Shown here one piece after another: positions 43,721 to 51,794 of a stretch of 64,000 bases of DNA. The notes below the pieces were generated by a model. That model was not told the origin of the DNA. It searched no databases and saw only the letters and a list, made by a program, of their open reading frames with translations. The stretch comes from JACVRW01 sp963835705 (lineage in GTDB: Bacteria; Actinomycetota; Thermoleophilia; Solirubrobacterales; Thermoleophilaceae). The position numbers and the translations under genes are program-made. Position 1 is the first letter of the stretch. Every line of letters begins with the position of its first letter. The stretch covers positions 149,970 through 213,969 of the forward strand of contig CAWIGR010000020.1 in the NCBI GenBank assembly GCA_963835705.1, in the 5' to 3' direction.

Positions 43721-44131
43721 TCAGGTCGGGCGCTTGCCGGGCAGCCCGGTAGCGCCGCTCATGGACGGGTGATGCGTGTTACGAGAGACCGCCCGCATCG
43801 AGCCCGGTCGGGCTGGGCCCCGGCGCGGCTTCTGCGCCTTTTTTCTCGAACTCCAGCGCATACTCACGTGGACATTGGCTCCTGCTGCACCGCGTGAGAT
43901 GGCAAACCCGCCTCCGTCGAGAGCCGTGAGGTCGAACGCGAGCGTGAGCTCGGCAGGCAGGTCCTCGGCTGGCATCTGGCTCAGCGCCGCGCCCGTCTGG
44001 CCGCCCACGCCTTCGAGCGCCTCGATCAGGCCGCGAACGTATCCGGATTTCGGTGACGTGCTCACCAGCGGACCGTCGATATCGATCTGAAGTTTTGCGG
44101 ACGAGCCCAGAAACGGTCGGTAGTTTGCCAT
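43721..44131 (-). CDS. CU044_2847/trypco1-like domain protein
   Basis: ATG 44131 lies eight bases after the preceding stop; 136 residues. The middle ALSQMPAEDLPAELTLAFDL then GGFAISRGAAGANVHVSMRW is the pattern of trypsin-co-occurring domain 1 (CU044_2847 family), short beta proteins found beside effector or protease genes in conflict systems. The last ~35 residues are Arg/Pro-rich and may be extra. It is the third gene of a leftward set with a frameshifted 361-aa protein and a 157-aa protein. Assignment is from pattern memory. Confidence 0.5.
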   Translation of the reverse strand: MANYRPFLGSSAKLQIDIDGPLVSTSPKSGYVRGLIEALEGVGGQTGAALSQMPAEDLPAELTLAFDLTALDGGGFAISRGAAGANVHVSMRWSSRKKAQKPRRGPARPGSMRAVSRNTHHPSMSGATGLPGKRPT

Positions 44132-44139
44132 TGGAGGAC

Positions 44140-45224
44140 CTAAGGCGTTTCGAAGTCGGGCAGGGTGCCGTCGTCCTGGAGCCAGACGAGGTCCGTCGGC
44201 ACCTTCATCAGGTGCGCGTCCGGATCGTCCTCGTCGATCTCGACGTCGGCGTCGATCTCCTCGAGATCCTCGACACCCTGCATGTCGACGAGGTAGGAGT
44301 CGTAGAGCTCGGCCTCAGGCAATCCGGTGGAGTCGAAGGCCGGCACCTGCCCGCCCGGCCAGATCTGACCCGTGAGCTGGTACCAGAGCACGGTCTCGGT
44401 GTGGCTCGGCTTGACGGGTACCACGACGCGGGCCGCGCCCGCGCGCAGGAACCGCTCGAACAGCGGGTCGGAGCTCTCCATCGCCAATCGCGCCTCGCGG
44501 TTGGTCTCACGGCCCCAGAAGTACGGGTACGCCTCGAAAGCGAGGTTGTTCCACTCGAACGCCTCCTGGAAGAACTCGATCTTCTTGGCGTTGATCGTGG
44601 CGTTGGCGGGCAGCGGCCAGGCGCCGCCGTCGCGGTCTGCCCCGTTCCGGGGAGCAACTGCAGCGCGTCCGACGCCCACAGCACGAGGCAGAGCCATTCC
44701 AGCTGCTCACGTTCCGTCTCGCGGTTGAGCACGGGGTTGTCGCCCTCGATCGCCACGCCGCCCTGGATCTGCGCCGCGGCGAGCCGTTCCTCGTAGTCGA
44801 GCAGCGCCTTCTTGTAGGCGGACATGACCGCGTGGTAGATGGACAACTGCCACTGCTGGAAGTGCGCCAGCATCAGCGTGCAGAGCACCTGGATGGTGAG
44901 CATGATCGCGCCCATCCCCTGCCCCGCGCCGCTGATGGCGAGCTTGCCGCTCTGGCCGTTGAGCGCGAGCGACGCAGGCGTCGGTCCGCTCGCGTTCCGG
45001 ATGTCGAGTGGGCTCAGCGCCACGAACATGTCGGCGGAGCTGCCGTTCACCCCCAGCGAGCTCCAGTTCGCCGCGAACTGCGAGGCGACGTAGCCCTGTG
45101 GGATGTCGAGCTCCTCGTTGACGAGCGCCCAGACGGTCATCGCGTCCATCGTCTGGGGCGGGAAGTCGCGAGCGATCGCCTTGCCCACAACGAGCACTCC
45201 ACTCGCCGCGCCGGACCGGATCAA
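44140..45224 (-). pseudogene. Unknown conserved protein (~361 aa), split by a frameshift
   Basis: The best start is TTG 45224, eight bases after AAAGGAG. The first frame reads IRSGAASGVLVVGKAIARDF, DAMTVWALVNEELDIPQGY and TLMLAHFQQWQLSIYHAVMS up to DALQLLPGTG. From about 44655 it continues in the next frame as RNGADRDGGAWPLP, then EFFQEAFEWNNLAFEAYPYF-WGRE, then PLFERFLRAGAARVVVPVKP to the stop at 44140. The FFxxAFEW...YPYFWG and FLxAGAARVVVPV signatures recur, from memory, in unannotated proteins. One base repairs it. A sequencing error is possible because both halves look conserved. Confidence 0.55.
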
Positions 45225-45448
45225 CGGCGCTGCTCCTTTCGCCCGGTTGCGCAGGTCAATGTCGCGCTGAGCCGCGTGCTGGCTTCCAGGCGTTGCGAGC
45301 GCCACCGCTTGCACCTTCAGACGGAAGCCCGGTGGCACGGCCTGGCGCTACCGCCGATCGTGGTCGCCCGCCCGGCCGAGAAGCCGACTCCCAAACGGAC
45401 ATTGACGCCCGGCAAGGCCCTCAAGCGCTGAGCACGCGTATCGCTGCG

Positions 45449-45922
45449 CTAGGTGAGCTCCTCGATCACGTCCTTGGAGTGCGTGATCGGCAGGCGCATG
45501 CCCTCGAGCTCGATGCGCGAACCGCTCTCCGTGTCGATCAGCTCCAGCACGCGCACGTTCACGCGCTGGTGGACCTTCGCCTCGAGCCCCGCGCGCGGCA
45601 CTCGGAAGGCGAGCGCTTTGGGGTGGGCTCGGTTTCCCGCGAATCCGTAGACCGTCGTCTCCGACGCCCCCACGACCATCCGCTCGGGCAGGCCGGTGGC
45701 GCTGTCATGGGCCTTCGTGCCGGCCAGATAGCCGCCGACCGTCCCGATCGCGCCCGCGGGCCCGGGAAGCGAGTCGCCGATGTCCCCGCCGATCCACCCT
45801 CCCGCAAACCCAGCCCCCGAGTGGCCGCGCGGATTGAACTCACCCGCGGCGAGCACGGTGTCGTCGATTCCTCCGGCGGCAAGCGCCTCGTTCACGACCT
45901 CAACAATCCTCTCCTCGGACAT
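45449..45922 (-). CDS. Unknown Gly-rich 157-aa protein
   Basis: ATG 45922 gives 157 residues. It begins with a helix (SEERIVEVVNEALAAGGIDD), followed by a Gly-rich segment GFAGGWIGGDIGDSLPGPAG then TVGGYLAGTKAHD that could associate with membranes, and a beta-rich C-terminus (ERMVVGASETTVYGFAG, QRVNVRVLELIDTES). It recalls PH-like or 'EbsA-like' small proteins but I cannot name a family. It is the first gene of the leftward unknown set, 225 bp from the next one. Confidence 0.6.
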   Translation of the reverse strand: MSEERIVEVVNEALAAGGIDDTVLAAGEFNPRGHSGAGFAGGWIGGDIGDSLPGPAGAIGTVGGYLAGTKAHDSATGLPERMVVGASETTVYGFAGNRAHPKALAFRVPRAGLEAKVHQRVNVRVLELIDTESGSRIELEGMRLPITHSKDVIEELT

Positions 45923-46110
45923 ACTGCCCTTGTTAGCGCAGACGGGCGTGGCGGTCAAGCCCGGCGCTAGAGCAGGAGAGTCGCTCTCGCGTACGACGGT
46001 GGGGCCACCTTTGCGGGCACACCCAGCGCAGCGCGCCCGGTGCGAGCGCATCCTTGTTCGGGGCGCCGCCAGGTATGAGGTTTAGCGCCAACCAGGAAGC
46101 AGCCGACGCG

Positions 46111-46260
46111 AAGCGGCGGCTCAGGCCGCGGAGAGCGTCGGGGGACGACTCGAGGCGTTCTACTTCGCCTTGGCGACCGTGACGTCTACGAGATCCTCGA
46201 CCTTCCCGACAACGAGAGCGCCGCGGTCAACCTCTCCATGTCCCTACATAGGATTCGGTT
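46111..46260 (+). pseudogene. GYD-domain fragment with a frameshift
   Basis: AAAQAAESVGGRLEAFYFA in one frame joins, after loss of one base near 46168, GDRDVYEILDLPDNESAAVN in the next. This is the middle of a GYD domain (usual form: GGRxEAFYxAFGDxDVxxIxDLPDNxSAAA). The N-terminal strand and C-terminal part are missing. It is a short decayed remnant. Confidence 0.45.
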
Positions 46261-46711
46261 CTGAAAGTCGCAACCTGTGGCGCTGGCCGCCGCGGCACCG
46301 GTCGAGCACGTGTCTCAACCAAGCCCGCCGCGACAAGCCGTCGGCACGGCCGCCGCCAGTGCTCGCGGGCGCAGTGGGGCTACCGGGAGCGGGCTGACGC
46401 TGGGGCCAGCAGACGGCGCAGGTCTTCTATCGGCTGATCACTCCGCGACCGTGAGGAAGACTCGCGCGAACAGCGGCAGTACAAGAAGATGAACGGGCGG
46501 GCTCCATCCGTGAAGGTTCACTGAGGCCTCGTGATGCGCGAGGCCCGCGCTCACGGCCCCGGCGGCGGCGAGCGCGAGTGCGAGCGCCGCCGCGGGGAAT
46601 CGCCCGCCGCGGCGGGCTCGATCACGGTCCGCCCGGCTTCTTCTGGAGCGAAGGCCGGGATACTCAGCGGCGCGTCCTCGTTGGCTGAAGCGGGCAGGAA
46701 GCGAGCTCAGG
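46261..46711. other. Intergenic, nothing firm
   Basis: A minus-strand open stretch at ~46438-46655 has two hydrophobic runs (AALALALAAAGAVSAGLAHH, PPVHLLVLPLFARVFLTV) but no start codon, so I do not call it a gene. No other signal. Confidence 0.3.
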
Positions 46712-47962
46712 TCACGACGCCCGAACGACCTCGAGGATGCGCCGGGCGACGCTCGTCCAGCTCCAGCGCTCGACGGCAACCCGCCGAGCCGCCTCTCGCA
46801 GCGCCGCGCGCTCGTCTCCTCGAAGGGCGAGGGCCCCCTCGAGCCGTTCGCGCAACGCTGCGACGTCCCCGTTCGGGAAGCTCGCAAGCCCGCCGCGGCC
46901 GGGCGGGTAATCCTCCTCCAGGCCGCGGGCGATCTCGGCCAGCCCCGAGTGGTTCGCGACGATGGGCGGGCAGCCGGCGGCGGCCGCCTCGGCCGCCACC
47001 ATCCCGAACGCCTCCGGAAATATCGACGGCGCGACCGCCGTGTCCGCAAGCGCCAGCAGATGAACGAGATGGCGGTGCTCGAGCGGGCCCGTGAAGAGCG
47101 CGTCGAGACCGGCCGCCTGCTGCTCGAGCTCGGCGCGATAGTCCCCGAATCCGACGATGACCGTCCGGGCGTCCAGCCCCCGAAGCGCCTCGAACAGGAC
47201 CTGCACGCCCTTGTTCTCGATCAGCTTGCCGAAGTAGACGACCGTCGGCCGCTCGCCGGCGAGGAAGGCCGCGAGCCGCTCTGCATTGCCCTCGTCCGGC
47301 AGCCGTTCGTTGGCGTTGCCGACGTTCGGCGGATCGCGGCGCGCCTCGGCGACCAGCTGCTCGAGGGCCTCCTCCCTCGGGGCGGGCCTCCACAGCTCCA
47401 CGTCGACACCGGGTGGGATCTCGTGCACGCGGTCGACGGTTCCGCAGACGTTGCGAACGACGCCGCGGATGTGCCCGGAGCCGACGATTGTGGCCTCCGC
47501 GCCCCCGAGCGCCTCGCCGCCCCAGGCCGACAGCTCCTCGTTGCCGCGCATCGAGTACTCGAGCTCGGATCCGTGGGCCTTGACGACGTAGGCGCTTCCC
47601 GAGGCGCCACCCACCGGCCCGCCCAGCAGCACGTGGTTGGCAAACACGATATCGGCCGGTCCGTGGTCGCGAATCGCCACCGCGTTGGCCTCCACCCACG
47701 CATCGAGTTCGTCGCGAGAGCAGTCCTGCAGGAGCTTCACCTCGTACCCCTCGTAGCGATCCAGCACGAACACCGGGAGAAGCCCGCCGACGTCCGGCCT
47801 CACCGTTGCCGCGCCCCCGAGGTCGAAGCGCTCCGGCCGTGGCTCCTGGGAGAACACGGTCACGTCGTGCCCCTCGCGGCTCCACTCGCGCGAGAGCTGC
47901 CGCGCGTAGATGTTCGAGCCGGTGCCGCCGAGGAGGTAGCCGTGCCAGACGAAGATCCGCAT
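46712..47962 (-). CDS. Glycosyltransferase family 4 (GT-B)
   Basis: ATG 47962 gives 416 residues. The N-terminal lobe begins MRIFVWHGYLLGGTGSNIYA (donor/acceptor loop GGTGSN), and the C-terminal lobe has VVYFGKLIENKGVQVLFEA, VIVGFGDYRAELEQ and APSIFPEAFGMVAAEAAAAG, the GT4 E-x7-E motif. It would transfer a sugar from an NDP donor, probably in glycolipid or polysaccharide synthesis. It diverges from a MurG-like transferase and a polysaccharide deacetylase, so this is a cell-envelope locus. Its start is 79 bp from the divergent gene. Confidence 0.9.
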   Translation of the reverse strand: MRIFVWHGYLLGGTGSNIYARQLSREWSREGHDVTVFSQEPRPERFDLGGAATVRPDVGGLLPVFVLDRYEGYEVKLLQDCSRDELDAWVEANAVAIRDHGPADIVFANHVLLGGPVGGASGSAYVVKAHGSELEYSMRGNEELSAWGGEALGGAEATIVGSGHIRGVVRNVCGTVDRVHEIPPGVDVELWRPAPREEALEQLVAEARRDPPNVGNANERLPDEGNAERLAAFLAGERPTVVYFGKLIENKGVQVLFEALRGLDARTVIVGFGDYRAELEQQAAGLDALFTGPLEHRHLVHLLALADTAVAPSIFPEAFGMVAAEAAAAGCPPIVANHSGLAEIARGLEEDYPPGRGGLASFPNGDVAALRERLEGALALRGDERAALREAARRVAVERWSWTSVARRILEVVRAS

Positions 47963-48041
47963 GAGCGGCGGCGATCGTACCCGCTGGGACGGCGACCGCC
48001 TGCGAGTTTGCCCTGCGTCGCGAGGCCGGTAGGGTCGGCGT

Positions 48042-49151
48042 GTGCGGATCCTCTACGGCGTCAACGGCGAGGGGATGGGCCACGCGACTCGCTCGGAGGT
48101 GGTGATCGGCGCGCTCTTGGCCGAGCACGACGTCCGCGTTATGGCGTCGGGGGCCGCGTTCAAGTATCTGGAGCCCAGGCTCGGTCATGTGAGCGAGGTG
48201 TTCGGTCCCTCTTTCGCGATGGACCACGGCGAGATCCGCCGCTGGGCGTCGGTCACCCACACGATGGAAGCGGCCCGACGCGAGCTCCCGGACAGCGTGC
48301 GGGGCTGGATGGCGGCGGTGCAGGAGTGGCGACCGGACGCGGTGGTGACGGACTTCGAGCCGCTCTCGGGCATCTACGCGCGCTCGGCACACGTGCCGCT
48401 CGTCTGCGTGGACAACATCCACATGATCGACCGCTGCCGGCACGACGACGAGATCACCGCGGGCGCACACGGGGATTTTCGGATCGCGTGCGCCGTGACA
48501 CGCGCGATGGTCCCGACGGCGGGCGACTACGTCATCACCACGTTCTTCAAGCCGCCGCTGCTCCGGGGGCGCACCGTCCTGGTGCCGCCGATCGTGCGGC
48601 CCGCGATCGTCGCGGCGCAGCCCGAGCGCGGCGAGCATCTGCTCGTCTACTCGGGCGGCAGCAACAAGCTGACGGACGCCCTGCGCGCCTGCGGCGTTCC
48701 GTCGCGCGTGTATGGCATGCGCGACGGCCCCGAGGTCGGCACGACCGACGGCGCGATCGAGTACCGCCCACGGTCGGTCGACGGGTTTCTCGAGGACCTC
48801 GTGAGCTCGCGCGGGGTGATCACCGGCGGCGGCTTCTCCTTGCTCAGCGAGGCGGTCTATCTGCGCAAGCCCGTGCTGTCGATCCCGCTTCGTGGCCAGT
48901 TCGAACAGCTCATGAACGCCCGCTACCTGGAACGAGAGGGGTTTGGCATGTGCGCTCCCGCGATCGGTGCGCCGACACTGTCGGCATTCCTCGACGGGCT
49001 CGACGCCTTCCACGACCAACTTGGCGAGTATGCGCAGGATGGAAACACCGAGGCCCTCGACACGATCATCGACCGCGTGGCCGCGGCCGGCGCCGACACA
49101 CGGCGTGGGCGCGCCCGCGCGCGCCGCCAGGCAAGGGCGAAGCAGCTATGA
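48042..49151 (+). CDS. MurG-like glycosyltransferase (MJ1255/VC2487 type)
   Basis: GTG 48042 gives 369 residues. The opening RILYGVNGEGMGHATRSEVV is the family signature (GxGMGHxxRS), followed by the acceptor domain and the donor lobe: LLVYSGGSNKLTDALRACG, SRGVITGGGFSLLSEAVYLR and KPVLSIPLRGQFEQLMNARY. Such enzymes glycosylate lipids or polysaccharides at the membrane. It overlaps the polysaccharide deacetylase by four bases and is divergent from a GT4 gene. The C-terminus is Arg-rich, possibly for membrane contact. Confidence 0.88.
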   Translation: MRILYGVNGEGMGHATRSEVVIGALLAEHDVRVMASGAAFKYLEPRLGHVSEVFGPSFAMDHGEIRRWASVTHTMEAARRELPDSVRGWMAAVQEWRPDAVVTDFEPLSGIYARSAHVPLVCVDNIHMIDRCRHDDEITAGAHGDFRIACAVTRAMVPTAGDYVITTFFKPPLLRGRTVLVPPIVRPAIVAAQPERGEHLLVYSGGSNKLTDALRACGVPSRVYGMRDGPEVGTTDGAIEYRPRSVDGFLEDLVSSRGVITGGGFSLLSEAVYLRKPVLSIPLRGQFEQLMNARYLEREGFGMCAPAIGAPTLSAFLDGLDAFHDQLGEYAQDGNTEALDTIIDRVAAAGADTRRGRARARRQARAKQL

Positions 49152-49885
49152 ACCGCGAACGCGCAGCGATCGCCGCCGGGGCAACAGCCGCGGCGGGAGC
49201 AGGCGCCGCGATCTTCTTCGGTCAGTACCCGACCATGCAGGTCTACGGCAAGACGATCTGCCGCGAGCGCGCCGGCGGGCGGCGCCTGGCGCTGACCTTC
49301 GACGACGGCCCGAACCCGGAGCAGACGCCGCGGCTGCTCGAGCTGCTCGCCCGCCAGGATGCGAAGGCGACCTTCTTCCTGATCGGCGAGTGGGCCGAGC
49401 GGGAGCCGGGGCTGATCCGCGAGCTCGCCGCGAGGGGCCACGCGATCGGCAATCACACGCACACCCATGTGACGATGCCGGCGCACGGCGCGAAGCGGAT
49501 TCGGGAGGAGCTGCACCGCTGCCGTGAGGCGGTCGAGGCGTCCGGTGAGACGTTCTCGACGGTGGATGGCGCCGCGCTGATGCGGCCGCCCTACGGGCGT
49601 CGGCGGCCCGGCACGCTGCGAACGCTGCGCGAGGAGGGCTACGTCCCGGTCACCTGGTCGATCACGGGCTACGACTGGCGCGCTCACACGACCGCAAGGG
49701 CCATCACGCGTCGCTGCAAGCGGTCCAAGGAGGGCGACATCATCCTCCTTCACGACGGGTCCAACGAGGAGCCGGCCGCGGATCGCCACAAATCGCTCGA
49801 GACCGTCCAGGCGCTGCTCGAGCATTTCGGCCCGCAGGGCTACAGCTTCGTGACCGTGCCGGAGCTGGTCGCCGCGGCGCGCTGA
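49148..49885 (+). CDS. Polysaccharide deacetylase (NodB-like)
   Basis: ATG 49148 overlaps the previous stop (ATGA); 245 residues. An N-terminal membrane anchor or signal (AAIAAGATAAAGAGAAIFFG) is followed by the CE4 motifs in order: LALTFDDGPNPEQTPRLLEL (motif 1, Asp-Asp), GHAIGNHTHTHVTMPA (motif 2, His metal ligands), LMRPPYGRRRPGTLR (motif 3) and GDIILLHDGSN (motif 5). It would remove N-acetyl groups from a peptidoglycan-like or polysaccharide substrate outside the membrane. It works with the upstream glycosyltransferase. Confidence 0.92.
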   Translation: MNRERAAIAAGATAAAGAGAAIFFGQYPTMQVYGKTICRERAGGRRLALTFDDGPNPEQTPRLLELLARQDAKATFFLIGEWAEREPGLIRELAARGHAIGNHTHTHVTMPAHGAKRIREELHRCREAVEASGETFSTVDGAALMRPPYGRRRPGTLRTLREEGYVPVTWSITGYDWRAHTTARAITRRCKRSKEGDIILLHDGSNEEPAADRHKSLETVQALLEHFGPQGYSFVTVPELVAAAR

Positions 49886-49889
49886 TGCC

Positions 49890-50597
49890 GTGAGCGAGCT
49901 CGAGCTCGGCAGCACGCTCCTTCTCTTCCTCTGGGCGTTCGGCCTCGCCGGGATCGAGATCGAGATCGAGGGAGGCATCGGCTGGGCGGAGCGGCTTCCC
50001 ACCTGGTACCTGAAGCGCGGCCGGACCGGCCGGGTGTACGGGCTCGTGATGGGCCGGCGGCCGCTGACGGGCTACCACGTGTTCGCCTTCACGATCCCGA
50101 TGGTCGTGCTCCACCTGCCCTACGTGATGGGCGTGGACTGGACGCTCGCCGGTGAGCTGCGAACGGTGGCGATCTACTTCGTGCTCGCGGTCGTATGGGA
50201 CTACCTCTGGTTCGTGCTCAATCCGGCCTATACGGTGCGTCGCTTCCGCCGCGGCAACGTGTGGTGGTTCGAGGTCCCGTGGATCTGGCGCTTCCCGCGC
50301 GACTACTACCTCAGCATTCTCCTGTCGATCGGGCTCGCCGGGCTCGCCGCGCTGGCGGACGGCGGCTTCGAGCCACTGCGCCGTCATCTCTGGATGCTCG
50401 CGGGCCTGGCGGTCCTAGTCGGCCTCACGATGCTCCTCGCCCCGCTCTACCACCGCTGGTATCGCCACATGCGTCGCGCCGGCGCGGACGATCGGGCCGC
50501 GACCCCGACCTACCCCCCGCCAGCCCCGGAAGCCGTGTGGTCGGGCGGCGTGCCGGAGCTGGATCCGCTCGAGCCGGCGCCGTCGCGGAGTGAGTGA
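49890..50597 (+). CDS. Unknown multi-pass membrane protein
   Basis: GTG 49890 starts four bases after the deacetylase stop; 235 residues. Hydropathy suggests five to six membrane spans (LLLFLWAFGLAGIEIEIEG, FAFTIPMVVLHLPYVMG, VAIYFVLAVVWDYLWFVLN, ILLSIGLAGLAALA, LWMLAGLAVLVGLTMLLAPL) with several Trp/Tyr clusters (NVWWFEVPWIWRFPRDYY). The soluble C-terminus is Pro-rich. I do not recognise a family. Position suggests a role with the envelope polysaccharide genes. Confidence 0.75.
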   Translation: MSELELGSTLLLFLWAFGLAGIEIEIEGGIGWAERLPTWYLKRGRTGRVYGLVMGRRPLTGYHVFAFTIPMVVLHLPYVMGVDWTLAGELRTVAIYFVLAVVWDYLWFVLNPAYTVRRFRRGNVWWFEVPWIWRFPRDYYLSILLSIGLAGLAALADGGFEPLRRHLWMLAGLAVLVGLTMLLAPLYHRWYRHMRRAGADDRAATPTYPPPAPEAVWSGGVPELDPLEPAPSRSE

Positions 50598-50606
50598 GGG
50601 CCGCGC

Positions 50607-51476
50607 GTGGCCGTAGCGCTGGGTCTCCTGGCAGCGCTGCTGTTCGCGCTCGCCGTCGTGCTGCAGCAGCGCGTGGCGGCCCAGTCGGACGCCGAGGCGG
50701 CCGAGGAGCCGGGCTTCCTGCTGAAGCTCGCGCGCAAGCCGATCTGGGTCCTCGGGGTGGCGGTCGACGCGCTGGGCTACGTGTGCCAGGCGATCGCCCT
50801 CGCGATCGGCACGCTGGTAGTCGTCCAGCCGCTGCTGGCCGCCAGCATGGTCTTCGCGCTTCCGCTCGGCGCCCTCCTCAGCGACCAGCGGGTCGGCCGT
50901 CGCGAGGTGCTGGGGGCGCTGGCCGTGACCGCCGGGCTCACCGTCTTCATGATCGTCAGCGATCCGGCAGGCGGCAAGGACGACGCGAGCCTGGGAGGCT
51001 GGCTCATCGCCGGCGGCATCATCGGCGGCGCATGCGTCGGGCTCGTGATGGCCGCCCGTGGCCGCCGCCCGGCACTCCGCGCGGCGCTGCTCGGCAGCGC
51101 CGCGGGCTTCGTCCTGGCGCTCTCCGCGGCCCTGACCAAGGCCACGACGGACCGCCTCGGCGAGGGGCTGTGGGAGGTCGTGGCCGACTGGCACGTCTAT
51201 GCGCTGCTCGTCGTCGGCTATCTCAGCCTCGCGCTCAGCCAGGCGTCCTTGCAGACCGGCGTGCTCGCCCCGGCCATGGCCACCACGATGAGCTTCAACC
51301 CGCTGGTGAGCCTCGCATTGGGCACGCTGCTGCTCGACGAGCAGCTGCACGAGTCGACGGCCGGCGTCGTCGCCTCCCTGCTGGGGTTCGCGGTGGTGGT
51401 CGCGGGCCTCGTCGTGTTGTCGGCCGGCGAGGGCGAGGGAGGGCGTGTGAGCGTCGCCGACGCGGCGGCGCCGTGA
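50607..51476 (+). CDS. DMT/EamA-like transporter
   Basis: GTG 50607 gives 289 residues with about nine to ten membrane spans in two related halves. Sequences ALGYVCQAIALAIGTLVVVQ then PLLAASMVFALPLGALLS and ALSQASLQTGVLAPAMATTM then NPLVSLALGTLLLDEQL match the actinobacterial EamA/DMT group near the DUF6-type and NIPA-like proteins. Substrate unknown; small metabolite or lipid-linked exporter likely. It begins nine bases after the membrane protein and is probably cotranscribed with the envelope genes. Confidence 0.85.
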   Translation: MAVALGLLAALLFALAVVLQQRVAAQSDAEAAEEPGFLLKLARKPIWVLGVAVDALGYVCQAIALAIGTLVVVQPLLAASMVFALPLGALLSDQRVGRREVLGALAVTAGLTVFMIVSDPAGGKDDASLGGWLIAGGIIGGACVGLVMAARGRRPALRAALLGSAAGFVLALSAALTKATTDRLGEGLWEVVADWHVYALLVVGYLSLALSQASLQTGVLAPAMATTMSFNPLVSLALGTLLLDEQLHESTAGVVASLLGFAVVVAGLVVLSAGEGEGGRVSVADAAAP

Positions 51477-51794
51477 CCCCCTGCAATCGCACTTGCAGCA
51501 GCCGCGCCGGGGGAGGAAGCGAACGTAGGCCGATCGACCACAGAGGGAGCTGAGCATGCTGGCCCGTATCGCGTCGGTCGCCGTCGTTTTGTGCTTGCTC
51601 GCGTGTGTCCCCTGCTAACCCGAGTCGAGCTGACTGTTGCTCTGCGCGAAAGGCGTCAGCATGCGCGGCATGGCGCGGTATCGCTGAGCGAGATGCGGCG
51701 CGGGCATCTGTCGACGCCCTGCGTACCCGAATATCGACTCGCCATCCACGAGGGCGCCCGTATGACGGCACGCTTTCTCTGTTCAGGCGCGTCG
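51477..51794. other. Intergenic, only a 20-aa frame
   Basis: Holds the 20-codon frame at 51556-51618 and otherwise no coding signal. Confidence 0.4.
51556..51618 (+). CDS. 20-aa lipoprotein-leader-like mini ORF
   Basis: ATG 51556 follows GAGGGAG with good spacing and encodes MLARIASVAVVLCLLACVPC before TAA. This is a near-perfect lipoprotein signal peptide with a lipobox-like LLAC and no mature part. It may be a truncated lipoprotein gene or a leader peptide; the next plus-strand gene is far away. Confidence 0.3.
   Translation: MLARIASVAVVLCLLACVPC

Noticed and set aside
46438..46655. Minus-strand hydrophobic frame
   Set aside because: Two plausible membrane segments but no start codon in frame and no neighbour support.
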